Source: Lunularia cruciata (lineage: Eukaryota > Streptophyta > Marchantiopsida > Lunulariales > Lunulariaceae). From it: a stretch of 64,000 nucleotides of DNA. Each line of letters opens with the position of its first letter. Position 1 is the stretch's first letter. A program made the position numbers and the translations under genes. This document shows positions 44,641 to 55,693 of the stretch, piece after piece. Below the pieces are notes generated by a model that was not told where the DNA came from, did not search any database, and saw only the letters and a program-made list of their open reading frames with translations. The stretch lies in NCBI GenBank assembly GCA_948567375.1, contig OX419756.1:2671001-2735000 (forward strand), read 5' to 3'.

Positions 44641-44952
44641 TAGACCCAGAATGATATCATAGTGTAGAGGTGCCACTACAAACCTCATACACTCCAAATA
44701 CTCATTCCCAATCTTGAAGGTAACAAGATGCGAGGTGCGAAATGCAGAACCCTTTCTACCATCCGCCATCATCAAACTACTCCCAATCATTGGCTTGATA
44801 GGAATACCCAATTCTTTTGCTACTTGCATAGACATACAATTCTCTAAAATTCCAGAATCAACCAAAATTCTACAACCTCGATTAGATATCATACCTTGCA
44901 AGTGAAGCAGACTTGCATAGGTCGAGCCTTCAATCCCATTGGAACTAATCAA
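44641..44952 (-). pseudogene. G2 protease, resumed right of G3
   Basis: Reads GCRILVDSGILENCMSMQVAKEL with catalytic VDSG, then LECMRFVVAPLHYDIILGL, cut at the G3 insertion. It pairs with 24921-25144. Confidence 0.8.
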
Positions 44953-44984
44953 GCTCCCAGTAGGCGGCTCGAAATCTCCTACTG

Positions 44985-45878
44985 GGATTCTTTGTTTCCC
45001 TAATCATTCTGTTCCACAAACTCCATCTGGGCAACTTGTCGAGGTCGCCCATTCCTAAGTGGACATTCAGCAATGCGATGTCCAACTTGGCGACAATAAA
45101 AGCAACCTCCATTTTGTCGTAATCTTTCTCTATCTGCTGTGCCAAGTGGTCTTTTTTGGATAACATCAATCTCCATTGGTACTAGTTCTTTCACACGTGG
45201 TACTGGTAGGCTTTGTGTAGGTCGAGGTCGAGACCAAGCTGTCACAACCAAAGAATCAAAATGCTCAGCCAATTGCATGGCTTCTTCTATGTTTTGTGGC
45301 TCCCGCATGGTCACCTCCAATTTGGCTCGTGACTTCAATCCTCACACAAATCGATCCAAAACTTCACCTTCTTGGATATCTGGAATTTGCATGATGATGT
45401 TCTGAACTTGTATGATGTAGCTTCTCACTAAGCCAATCTGCCTCAACTCCGCCAATTTATCTCGTGCAGCTCAGGTGGCATTTATAGTTTGAAATCAGCC
45501 AATTATTGCATCCTTGAATTCTGCCCATGTCAAAATTGGTGTAACAATTTGTCGTTTAGCTCTTTCTTCTCGGAATTGCCACCAAAGTTTTGCCACACCA
45601 TTCAATTGGCTAGAAGCCAAGATAATTTGTTTCCGCTCGTCTTGAAGATTGGTGGTTTCAAAGTAACATTTGCAGTCAAACACAAAACTCTTCACTGTTC
45701 CTGGAAGATTCTTGCCTTCAAACACCTTGGGTTTTAGAAATCAAATTTGATCTTCTCCATCTCGAACTGGCGCTCTATCTATCTGTTCTCGTCGTTGCTG
45801 GTCTTGTTCATCCAACAATCGAGTAAGATGCTCGATTTGTTGTTGCATTGCAAGGATAACATCCAATATTGCCGCCAT
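44985..45878 (-). pseudogene. G2 gag
   Basis: The ATG is at 45878-45876. VFEGKNLPGTV, LDRF(V)RGL-type text and REPQNIEEAMQLAEHFDSL are the gag helical region; GGCFYCRQVGHRIAECP is the CCHC knuckle (about 45110-45060). The frame ends FVEQND-TAG near 45000. The protease follows in the -1 frame. Several stops interrupt the N-terminal half. Confidence 0.75.
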
Positions 45879-45971
45879 CGCTACTACTTTATTCCACTAC
45901 TCTCAATTTATCTAATTGATTAACACATAGATACAACACGTCCACCATTCCCCATAAGTTACAACTGGAAG

Positions 45972-46396
45972 TGTAACAATATGGATTTTAGCGACGAAGT
46001 TAGTCGGGCTCATGAAGTGGCACATAAGACAAATTAGTCTAGAATATTCCGGAAGTATCTAGGAAGCTTCTTGGGAAGCTTCCCGGTTAACTTAGTTTGC
46101 ACCTTAAGTAAGTAGCTTCTAGAAGGAAGCTTCTAGAAGCTCCAACTAGCTTAGCTTGCACGCCAAGTAGACGGCTTCTAGAAGGAAGCTTCTTGAGAAG
46201 CTTCCTAGTTAACTTGGCTTGCACTCTAAGAAAGCGGCTTGAGGAAGCTTCTTGAGAAGCTTCTCAAGGGCCTTGTATGCTACCTATAAATACCAAAGCC
46301 AAAGCTCATGCTAGGCATTCGGAGTTTTCTTTCATTCAAGTGTTCCAATGTGAGTTTCCATTCTCCTATTTCTCTCCTCGGATTTGGTCTTTTACA
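45972..46396 (+). promoter_or_regulatory. G1 5' LTR promoter: heat-shock elements and TATA box
   Basis: TATAAATA at 46285-46292 is the TATA box. Upstream, GAAtaTTCcgGAA at 46042-46054 and GAAgcTTCtaGAA at 46126-46138 are perfect three-unit heat shock elements (nGAAnnTTCnnGAAn). GAAGCTTC pairs recur at about 46063, 46075, 46185, 46198, 46244 and 46256. Transcription should start about 30 bp after the TATA box. Heat activation is inferred by analogy with the ONSEN copia element of Arabidopsis. Confidence 0.75.
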
Positions 46397-46667
46397 TTGG
46401 TATTAGAGCAGGAATGGGATGGATGGAATTTATGGACCACCAAATCCACTTCCACTAAACCATTGGGACTTTCATGTCCAGATATTACCAAAGCATCATT
46501 TCACACAATTCATCACCTCACGCTTTGGGCAGGATTTTCTACATATGATCACCGTGTCAGAGGAACCCTTGATACTTCCAATTGTAACTTATGGAGAACG
46601 GTGGACGTGTTGTATCTATGTGTTAATCATCTAGATAAATTGAGTGTAGTGGAATAGAATAGTAGCG

Positions 46668-47573
46668 ATGGCGGCAATACCGGATGTTATCGTTGCAATG
46701 CAACAACCAATCGAGCATCTTACTCGATTGTTGGATGAACAAGACCAGCAACGACAAGAACAGATAGACACAATGCCAATTCGAGATGGAGAAGATCACA
46801 TTTGATTTCCGAAACCCAAGGTGTTTGAAGGCAAGAATCTTCCAGGCACAGTGGGGAATTTTGTGTTTGATTGCAAACATTGCTTTGAAGCCACCAATCT
46901 TCAAGACGAGCGGAAACAAATTCTCTTGGCTTCTAGCCAATTGGATGGTGTGGCAAAACTTTGGTGGCGATTTCAAGTAGAAAGAGCTGAACGACAAATT
47001 GTTCTACCAATTTTGACATGGGCAGAATTCAAAGATGCAATACTTGGTCAATTTCAAACGATAAATGCCACCCGAGCCGCACGAGATAAATTGGTGGAGT
47101 TGAGGCAGATTGGCTTAGTGAGAAGCTACATCACACAATTTCAGAACATCATCATGCAAATTCCAGATATCCAAGAAGGTGAAGATCTAGATCGATTTGT
47201 GCGAGGATTGAAGTCACGAACCAAATTGGAGGTGACCATGCGGGAGCCACAAAACGTAGAAGAAGCTATGCAATTGGCTGAGCATTTTGATTCCTTGTTT
47301 GCGACAAATTGGTCTTGACCTCGACCTGCACAAAGCTTACCAGTACACTACGCACGAGTGGAAGAACCGGTACCAATGGAGATTGATGCTATCCAACAAA
47401 GACCACTTGGCACAGCAGATAGAGAAAGATTACGACAAAATGGAGGTTGCTTTTATTGTTGCCAAATTGGACATTGCATTGCTGAATGTCCACTTAGGAA
47501 TGGGCGACCTCGACAAGTTGCCCAGATGGAGTTTGTGGAAAAGAATGATCAGGGAAATGAAGAATCCCAGTAG
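46668..47573 (+). pseudogene. G1 gag
   Basis: The ATG at 46668 opens a Gln-rich coil (DEQDQQRQEQ), then VFEGKNLPGTVGNFVFDC, LDGVAKLWWRFQ and a CCHC knuckle (CFYCCQIGHCIAEC, about 47440-47490). TGA near 46801 is shared with G2 and G3. TGA at 47316-47318 (NWS-stop-PRP) is CGA in G2 and G3. The frame closes at TAG 47571-47573. The nucleocapsid part binds element RNA. Confidence 0.8.
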
Positions 47574-47574
47574 G

Positions 47575-47995
47575 AGATTTCAAGCCGCCTACTGGGAGCT
47601 TGATTAGTTCCTATGGGATTAAAGGCTCAACCTATGCAAGTTTGCTTCACTTGCAAGGTACAATATCTAATCGGGGTTGTAGGATTTTGGTTGATTCTGG
47701 AAATTTAGAAAATTGCATGTCTATGCAAGTAGCAAAGGAATTGGGTATTTCTATCAAGCCAATGATTGGAAGTAGTTTGATGATGGCGGATGGTAGAAAA
47801 GGTTCTGCATTCCGCACCTTGCATCCTGTTACCTTCAAGATTGGGAAGGAGTATTTGGAGTGTATGAGGTTTGTAGTGGCACCTCTACACTATGATATCA
47901 TTCTGGTCTACCTTGGCTTGAACGTCATAAGGTTCAATTTGATTGGACCCGACGTCAAATTCAAGTACAACACCAAGGTATTAATTTCCGATTAG
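47575..47995 (+). pseudogene. G1 aspartic protease
   Basis: Frame -1 relative to gag. Reads GCRILVDSGNLENCMSMQVAKELG, with the catalytic Asp in VDSG, then ECMRFVVAPLHYDIIL. One base is missing near 47905 (CTGGTCTACC where G3 has CTGGGTCTACC), which throws the end of the protease out of frame with the RT. Confidence 0.8.
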
Positions 47996-48129
47996 GTTGT
48001 CTGGCACCTCTGAGTAAGACACCTAAGAATAGTCAGTCCCAAGATGGAAAGTTTGTTGAGAAGGTAGCCATAGAGCAAATCTGGAAGGGAGATGAGTCCC
48101 AAGATGGGAAGTTTGCCAAAGAGGCAACC

Positions 48130-49500
48130 ATGGAGCAAGCTTGGAAGAGAGATGAGTCCCTAGAAGGGAAGTTTGTTAATGAAGCAGCCATAGAGCAAGC
48201 TTTGGAGGAAGATAAGTCTATATTCGCGGTGTGGATCAAGCCGATTGCACAAGAACAATCAGAGGAGGGCCAAGTGCCGCATCAAGCAACGGTTGATCGG
48301 ATAGTTCAAGAGTTTGCAAATGTGTTTCTGGATGATCTGCCAAAGGGATTACCCTCTGATCGAGGTATGCCCTTCAAGATCAAGTTATTGCCAGGGAGTA
48401 CTCTAGTGAGTAGACCAATCTATCGGCTCTCACCAACGGAGTTGGAGGAGTTGCAAACAACACTTACAGAGTTGTTGGAGAAGGATTTCATACGACATAG
48501 TACCTCTCCGTGGGGAGCACCGGTACTATTTGTTCCAAAGAAGGATGGAGGACTTTGTTTCTATATTGATTACCGTGGGCTCAATAAGCAAACCGTGAAG
48601 AATGCATATCCCTTGCCTCGGATCGATGACCTGCTTGATCAATTAAGTGGAGCACACTACTTTTCCAAGCTAGATCTTCGTAGCGTCTATTGGCAAATTC
48701 CTATTGAAGGAGAGGACGTGCAAAAGACTGCCTTTCACACAAGGTATAGACATTTTGAGTGGAGAGTTCTACCTTTCGGACTCACTAATGCTCCAGCAGT
48801 CTTCATGGATCAGAGGCATCGGGTGTTGGAGGGACTAATGGATCAGTCCGTGGTAGTGTTCTTAGATGATATCTTAATCTATAGTAGGACAGAGGTAGAA
48901 CACGAAAATCATGTGCGAGAAGTCCTAAGACGACTACGACAATGGAAATTTTACTGCAAGAAGTCAAAGTGTGCTTTTTGGCAGAAGGAGGTTACCTTCT
49001 TGGGTCATAAGATCTCATCAGAGAGGATCAAGATGGAAGAAGAGAAGATCAAGGCCATTACTGATTGGCCTACCCCAAAGGATGCTACCAAAGTACAAGA
49101 ATTCAATGGATTGGCCATTTTTTACCGACGGTTCATCCACTATTATGCTCATGTGGTTGCACCATTGACTGACCTCTTGGGAAAGAACTTGAGCTTCCAA
49201 TGGACCACCAAGCATGAAGAAGCATTCTAGAAGTTAAAGCATATGGTGTCTTCAAGACCCATTCTTCAACCATATGATCCTCAACTACCTTGTGTGGTTG
49301 ATTTTGATGCTTCTAACTTTGCAATTGGAGCTGTGTTGCAACAAGAATTTCCAGATGGACTACATCTTATTGCCTTGTCTCACCGACTAAATACAGTTGA
49401 AAGAAATTACTCTGCTCAAGATCGGGAACAACTTGCAATGATATATGCCACCAAGGAGGTATGGAGGCATTATCTCTTGGGGAAACAAGTGATCATGTGA
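48130..49500 (+). pseudogene. G1 reverse transcriptase and RNase H
   Basis: RT motifs: [32 protein letters not shown] (first catalytic Asp, with RSVYWQI where RSGYWQI is usual), [23 protein letters not shown] (Asp pair) and FLGHKIS. RNase H: VVDFDASNFAIGAVLQQEF and YATKEVWRHYLLG. A TAG near 49228 (AF-stop-KLKHM) is CAG or CAA in G3 and G2; TGA at 49498-49500 (VIM-stop-TNHKPL) is CGA in G2. Confidence 0.85.
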
Positions 49501-49503
49501 ACT

Positions 49504-51144
49504 AATCACAAGCCATTGTTGCAGAGCTTACACCTAGAGCACATGAAGAGTTGACATCATCGATGGGAAGAGCAACTCCAATTGTTCGACATCAAACTTG
49601 AGTACAAACCAGGTCGGTTCCATGTCATCCCTGATGCTCTATCACGACGACCTGATTTGAAGTCTCTTCTTCTCATTGCGGCAGCAATTACGACGGTGTC
49701 AATTGATCCCAAGATTCATAACGAGTTTCGGTTAGCTCTACAGCAAGATCCCTTCTTCCAAATGGTACATGGTCGACTAACAACAAGTGACAAGGAGTAC
49801 AACACCTTCTCCTTCAAGGAAGGCCTTCTATTCCATGCGGACCGGATCTATGTTCCAGCCAAAGGTGATCTTCAACTTGTGCGCCTTCAAGAAGCCCATG
49901 ATTTACCCATCGCTGGTCACATGGGTGTAGACAAGACCTTGGGTACCCTCCAACGTCAATGGTGGTGGCCCAACATGACACGGGATGTTCAAGAATTTGT
50001 CCAATCGTGTGAGAGCTACCAACGTAACAAGGCCAGCAACCAGAAGCCGGGTGGACTCCTTCAACCGCTTGCCGTCCCATCAGCTCGTTGGGAGCATGTG
50101 AGCTTGGATCTCATCACATCCTTGCCAAGGACAAAACAAGGACACATCGCAATCATGGTGTTTGTGGATAAGCTTAGTAAGCAAATCCACTTGGCACCAA
50201 CCTGTGATACCGTGGATGCTCCAACCCTAGCACAAATCTACTTTGACAATGTCTTCAAGCATCATGGGATGCCATGTGTACTCATCTCTGACCGTGATCC
50301 TCGATTTATCGAGAAGTTTTGGCAAGCACTCCTCCAGATACTCGGCACCAAGCTTGCTTTGTCCACGGCCTATCATCCTCAAACTGATGGACAAACCGAA
50401 TGCGCAAATCGTACATTGGACGATATGTTGCGGACCTTTGTCAATGTCCACCATACCAATTGGGACGAATGTCTTGCAGCTGCAAAATTTGCCTACAACA
50501 ATTCCAAACAGGCAAGCACCGGATTTTCTCCCTTCTTTCTCAATTTTGGCCAAGATCCGCTTGTTCCAAATTCTCTTCTTGCTCCCCCTCCATCTCAAGT
50601 TCCTCATACTTCCACATTCTTGACCATTATATCCCAATTGCTCCAACAAGCCAAGTCTCACCTCCTTGTTGCTCAGAATCACCAAAAAAAATATGCGGAC
50701 CACCATCGTCATGATCTCACCTTTGAAGTTGGTGATAAAGTCATGCTATCCTCCAGTAACCTCCCTCTCCCACTTGATCCCCAAGTTCGTAAACTTGCCC
50801 CTAACTGGATAGGACCCTTTGATATCACCCAAATTGTCTCTCCTATTGCTTATCGACTTGCCTTACCTTGTCACATGCGTATCCATCTTGTCTTTCATGT
50901 TTCCAAGTTGAAACCCTTTGTTCCTAACCCCTCTTCCTTTTCCTCTCGAGTCCAACCTCCTCCTCTTCCTGTCCCTATCAATGATCATGAGGAGTACAAA
51001 GTTGATCGTATCCTTGCGCGTCGCCATATCCAACAAGGCCGGCACCAACATACGGAGTACAAGGTCCTTTGGAAAGGGTATCCCCTTCATGATGCCACCT
51101 GGGAACCTCTTTCTCACCTCCAAAATGCACAGACGGCCATCTAG
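49504..51144 (+). pseudogene. G1 integrase with C-terminal chromodomain
   Basis: After a TGA near 49552 (CGA in G3) the frame is open for 520 codons. AHDLPIAGHMGVDKT with CESYQRNK is the zinc domain; LDLITSLPRTKQGH, VLISDRDPRF and AYHPQTDGQTE give the D, D and E of the core. YADHHRHDLTFEVGDKVML is the GPY/F-type C-terminus with NWIGPFDITQI. The chromodomain spans about 50988-51120 (EEYKVDRILARR ... KVLWKGYPLHDATWEP). TAG at 51142-51144 is CAG in G3, so the native protein is slightly longer. Confidence 0.88.
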
Positions 51145-51198
51145 GAATTCGAAGCTTCATTGGCGACGATGACATCACCAACTAGCGGTAGGGGAATA

Positions 51199-51624
51199 TG
51201 TAACAATATGGAGTTTAGCTACGAAGTTAGTCGGGCTCATGAAGTGGCACATAAGACAAATTAGTCTAGAATATTCTGGAAGTATCTAGGAAGCTTCTTG
51301 GGAAGCTTCCCGGTTAGCTTAGCTTGCACCTTAAGTAAGTAGCTTCTAAAAGGAAGCTTTTAGAAGCTTCCAACTAGCTTAGCTTGCACGCCAAGTAGGC
51401 GGCTTCTAGAAGGAAGCTTCTTGAGAAGCTTCCTAGTTAACTTGGCTTGCACTCTAAGAAAGCGGCTTGAGGAAGCTTCTTGAGAAGCTTCTCAAGGGCC
51501 TTGTATGCTACCTATAAATACCAAAGCCAAAGCTCATGCTAGGCAATCGGAGTTTTCTCTCATTCAAGTGTCCCAATGTGAGTTTTCATTCTCCTATTTC
51601 TCTCCTCGGATTCGGTCTTTTACA
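51199..51624 (+). repeat. G1 3' LTR
   Basis: TGTAACAATATGG ... CTTTTACA, 426 bp. It carries the perfect HSE GAAtaTTCtgGAA at 51269-51281 and further GAAGCTTC pairs. It is very similar to the left LTR with a handful of differences. Confidence 0.9.
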
Positions 51625-51807
51625 GGAAGTATCAAGGGTTCTTCTGACACGGTGATCATATGTAGAAAATCCTGCCCAAAGCGCGAGGTGATGAATTGTG
51701 TGAAATGATGCTTTGGTAGTATCTGGACATGAAAGTCCCAATGGTTTGGCGGAAGTGGATTTGGTGGTCCATAAATTCCATCCATCCCATTCCTGCTCTG
51801 ATACCAA
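51625..51807 (-). other. G2 5' leader with primer-binding site
   Basis: The rest of the G2 leader right of G1. GCTCTGATACCAA at 51795-51807 is the primer-binding site for initiator Met tRNA. It is nearly identical to the G3 leader at 44035-44214. Confidence 0.8.
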
Positions 51808-52229
51808 TGTAAAAGATCAAAACTGAGGAGAGAAATAAGAGAATGGAAACTCACATTGGGACACTTGAATGAGAGAAAACTCCAAATGCCTAGCATGAGC
51901 TTTCACTTTGGTATTTATAGGTAACATACAAGACCCTTGAAGTTTCTCAAGAAGCTTCCTTGAGCCGCTTTCTTGGAGTGCAAGTCAAGTTAACCAGGAA
52001 GCTTCTCAAGAAGCTTCCTTTTAGAAGCCGTCTACTTGGAGTGCAAGCTAAGCTAGTTAGAAGCTTCTAGAAGCTTCCTTCTAGAAGCTACCTGCTTAGG
52101 GTGCAAGTTAACTAGTTGGGAAGCTTCTCAAAAGCTTCGTAGATGCTTCTAGAATATTCTAGGCTATTTTGTCTTATTATCTACTTCGTAAGCCCGACTA
52201 ACGTTGTTGCTAAACTCCATATTGTTACA
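51808..52229 (-). repeat. G2 5' LTR with heat-shock-element array
   Basis: TATTTATA at 51912-51919 is the TATA box on the minus strand. GAAgcTTCtaGAAgcTTC at 52060-52077 and TTCtaGAAtaTTC at 52147-52159 are perfect HSEs. It ends TGTTACA before TSD GTTTG at 52230-52234. Confidence 0.9.
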
Positions 52230-52980
52230 GTTTGCCCATCAATTTGAGGACAATAGGTCATGGACAAAGCAAGCTTGGTGCCAAGTAGCTTGAAGAGTGC
52301 TTGCCAAAATTTACAAGTGAATCAAAGATCACAATTGGAGATGAGTAAACAAGGTATCCCATGATGCTTGAAGACATTTTCAAAGTAGATCTAGACCAAT
52401 GTTGGAGCATCCACTATATCAAAGGTTGATGCCGAATAGATTTACTTATTAGGCTTATCAACAAACACCACAATTGTTGTATGACCTTGCTTTGTCTTTG
52501 GCAAAGATGTGATTAGATCTAAGTTCATATGTTCCCATGAAGTAGATGGGATGGGAAGTAGTTGAAGGAATCCACTTGGCTTTTGGATATTGGCCTTGTT
52601 GCATTGGTAATTCTCACAAGAATAGACAAACTCTTGAATCTCTTGTGCCATGTTGGGCCACCACCATTGGTGTTCTAGGGTACCCAATGTCTTGTCCACA
52701 CCTATGTGACCAATGATTGGTAAGTTATGGGCTTCTTGAAGGCACATAAGTTGTAGATCCCTCTTGGTTGGAACCAAGGTTTGGTTCTCACAAAATAGAA
52801 GGTCTTCTTGAAGGAGAATATGTTATATTATTTGTCATGTACTACAAGTCAATTTTGTACTATTTGAAAGAAGGGATCTTGTTGTAAAGTGATCCTAAAC
52901 ACAATTTGGACTTTTCAATCAATTGATATTTTTATTATTACCACGATGATGAGAGGTGCAAAAGAGTCTTCAAATTAGGT
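52230..52980 (-). mobile_element. G5 chromovirus, right part (integrase and RNase H end)
   Basis: The minus strand reads MCLQEAHNLPIIGHIGVDKTLG, WWWPNMAQEIQEF and LDLITSLPKTKQGH, matching the integrase of G2 but more diverged. Similarity stops near 52980 inside the RNase H spacer, so G5 is truncated or deleted there and its 5' LTR is missing. Confidence 0.8.
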
Positions 52981-53334
52981 CATTGGAGCCATATGATTGG
53001 ACAATGTGATAAAGGTCCTCTATAGAATTATCTGATAAATGAGGGAGAAAGCACTCTGCATGGTGTGCATTTCTCCCATACTTCCTCATCCATGAAGACC
53101 CATGTTCTTGTATTTCACAAAATTTATCACTCCACAAATACCTAATGAACTTGATGTGATCAATCAACAACAAACTATACCATTGTTGCAGTGAAAATCT
53201 AGAAAAATTGAAGTCCACTGGTCCTCTACTCTTTACAAGAGTGAGGATTGCCGCTCTAAACACCCTAGGCATCAAAGTCGTGAGTCTTATCTACACATGT
53301 ATAACTTGCATGCCACTTATCTATCACATGGGCG
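52981..53334. other. Unassigned DNA between G5 and the LINE fragment
   Basis: A minus-strand open frame (53275-52970, 101 codons) overlaps the G5 end and has no recognisable domain. No repeat to other parts of the window was found. It may be a chance frame. Confidence 0.35.
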
Positions 53335-53790
53335 GTGAGCAGAGTGGGAGCAAGCAAGGTCTACAAGTATAAGGGTATGCAGCGGGGTCACATCTTTGTT
53401 CCTCTAGCCTTGAACTTATATGGGACAATGGATGCGGCACTTGACACCTTTGTCATGGAGTGTGTGAGGGCACATCATTTGAGACATCTAGAAGTATCAT
53501 TATCACTCTTGTATTTTACCATATATACCGGCCGGTGCGTCCATTGCTCTACTTAGAGCACTGGCTGGTACAATCCATAGAAAAACAATCACACTAGATG
53601 ATGCTTCTTCGTATGCTCCCGTTATTTGTAGACCATACTACTTGCATAACTTATATAACTTAGATATCTTTGGTCACACTGGGCATGTTCTCCTAAGGTT
53701 ACTATTGGGACTTAGCCCCATTTTACACCGTTGTCTTTTCCTTGGTCGGCTTGATGGGTTTTCCCATCCCTCTTGCTTTCACACTAAGTC
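53335..53790 (+). mobile_element. 5'-truncated LINE copy just upstream of gene copy B
   Basis: This is collinear with the last codons and tail of the LINE at 2650-3070. The frame reads KYKGMQRGHIFVPLALNLYGTMDAALDTFVMECVRAHH. Downstream, TCCATTGCTCTAC, GGCTGGT(A/G)CAATCCATAG and GCTTGATGGG tail text match. Divergence and small indels show it is older than the intact copy. It ends where homology to the copy A flank begins. Confidence 0.88.
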
Positions 53791-55453
53791 TTGTTTTCTC
53801 ACATTTATCACCTGTATAACTTAGACTAGGTTTCCAGAATCAGACTCTTCGCAAACCTACGGAGTAGTAGCAATAGTGTCCAGCTAGCGGCCTACCGTTT
53901 TCCTTATCATCAAAGATTCCTGTTCAACGTAGTTAGAGCTCCAGCCACATAGTACTCTCTTCTTGCAACTGGATATTCAATCCTTGTTATTTGTCTTCCA
54001 ACGTGGCCTATCCAAAATTCCTTTTCAACGCGGTTAGAGATACGGTAAGGGAACGCCGTATTCTCTTCTTGCAATTTAATATCCAGTCCCTTGCATTTGT
54101 CTTCTAAAGTGGTCTTGTATTGATGGGTCAATCCTGTCCATGATGGATGATATCAATTATGATAAATGCAAACTATCCGTACTTGCGGAAAAGGAAAAGC
54201 ATGAAATTTATAGATAGTCATCCAAATTTCATCAAAAGAGGACTAGTGATTCTTGAACGATCTTTTTCTTTTACATGTAACAATCAATTCAAGGATTTAT
54301 CTTATTCTAGGCAATATAACTTATTGGTGAAATTTTGGTTCATTGGCTGGTCTGTTTGCTTCACCAAATACTTACTGGTGTTTTCCTAGCTATCCATTAT
54401 GCACCTTATGTGGATTTAACTTTCTTAAGCGTAGAACACATCGGATTTAACTTTCTTAAGCGTAGAACACGTCATAAGAGATGTGTAAGGAGGTCAGCTA
54501 TTTCGGATATGCATCCTACTGGAGTCAACGGCTTTTAATTGTGGTTGATCCTCGTGCAATTTTGAACAAATTCACAAGGCGGACAAGGACCGACTTAGAT
54601 GCCCCCGGGCTTCAGCGAATGTGTAAAGGCTGAATATATCGTTCGTGAGGCAAAAGTTTCTGTTTTTCTTGCTAGTCCTTTCATTCATTTATCAATCAAA
54701 TTTGTGAGTATTATATTTGTGATAGTACTATTTGTTGAGCCTCTATGGAATATCCCTTCCGAGACATACATTCGGTATACCAGGAATATATTGAGTATTA
54801 TGAATATGAAAATAAATATACAGAAATATATATAATTTCGTAAAAGCAAATATAATTTGTAAAATGTGAAATATAAATATGAAAAAATATTTTATCATGT
54901 ATAAAATTTTAAGTCTAATTATATAGAAATTTAATTAATTTTCATATTTTTAGAATAAACTGATATATAATGCTATATATTGTATTCATTTATATCTCGT
55001 ATGTCCAGGAATAAACAATTCATTTTTAAACTTTTTATCATTTAGTGTCAGTTCAGTTCTACAGATTGTGCAAGATCAATTTCCAGTAATTAGGCTCTGA
55101 AGAATCTTTCCACTCGCCAGAATACTTACCCGAAGAACATAATAGCGTGCGTTTAATTATGCAGTGTTTGGAAATGGATTATGTATGTGGTAAGATGACA
55201 TAAAAAGTTTCCATTTCAACCGAAGAAACCATAGACTGTGTTATGTCTAACTCAATATAAAAATCTCACTGGTGTTTTTATTAATATATCTAAAAATTAT
55301 TCATTAATCATATTATTTGTATATTTTCACTAGGTTTATAACTGCTAATCTACAAGGTAAAGAAAAGTACTTCACGAGTGCTGGGAAACCTCTGGTCGCG
55401 AAAATCTAACAAGATGGTGGGGGACTAAAGTACCTCTATTAGTTATCCGACAG

Positions 55454-55693
55454 ATGGCAGAAGCAAGTTCACACGTTCACAAAGTTGTAGGTGCAGGTGT
55501 TGACTCGCGGGGTGTCATCGCAACACTCAGAGCGGAAGACAATCTGGCCCCATTCGGAAGGCGAGGAGGAGCAGTTTCCGTCTCGACCGCAAGTAGCATA
55601 AGTCGCAAACTGTATGACACCGCTCGTCCGAGGGATTCTGACCAAGCAAGATATCCTAGTAGCGTTCTTGTTCCATCAAGCTACTCTGTCTGA
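55454..55693 (+). other. Possible first exon of gene copy B
   Basis: ATG at 55454 opens MAEASSHVHKVVGAG and then SRGVIATLRAEDNLAPFG, 79 codons to TGA. The stretch is conserved in copy A (10190-10430), but there the ATG is lost and indels are not multiples of three. A donor inside could join it to the acceptor at 56466. The lack of frame conservation argues against coding, unless copy A is dead, which other lesions suggest. Confidence 0.3.

Larger units (their letters stand above)
45972..51624 (+). mobile_element. G1: Ty3/gypsy chromovirus, + strand, youngest G copy
   Basis: LTRs 45972-46396 and 51199-51624 bracket a complete internal region. TSD GGAAG is at 45967-45971 and 51625-51629. The uninterrupted leader in G3 (about 44025-44045) shows the empty site in a close form (AGAAG). 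Primer-binding site TTGGTATTAGAGC is at 46397-46409, polypurine tract GGTAGGGGAATA just before 51199. Gag, protease, RT, RNase H, integrase and chromodomain are all present in order, but stops and one frameshift break the frames. Confidence 0.92.
21426..52229 (-). mobile_element. G2: Ty3/gypsy chromovirus, host of G3 and G1
   Basis: LTRs at 21426-21848 and 51808-52229 (about 422 bp, TG...CA) are flanked by TSD GTTTG. The internal part on the minus strand runs from a primer-binding site at 51795-51807 (complement of initiator Met tRNA), through gag, protease, RT, RNase H and integrase-chromodomain, to a polypurine tract at 21849-21862. Two later elements split it: G3 at the protease (25145-44640) and G1 in the 5' leader (45972-51624). 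Without them it is about 5.7 kb. Stops in pol make it non-autonomous. Confidence 0.9.

Noticed and set aside
52970..53275. Minus-strand 101-codon frame
   Set aside because: No domain recognised, overlaps the end of G5 and is not repeated elsewhere; probably chance.
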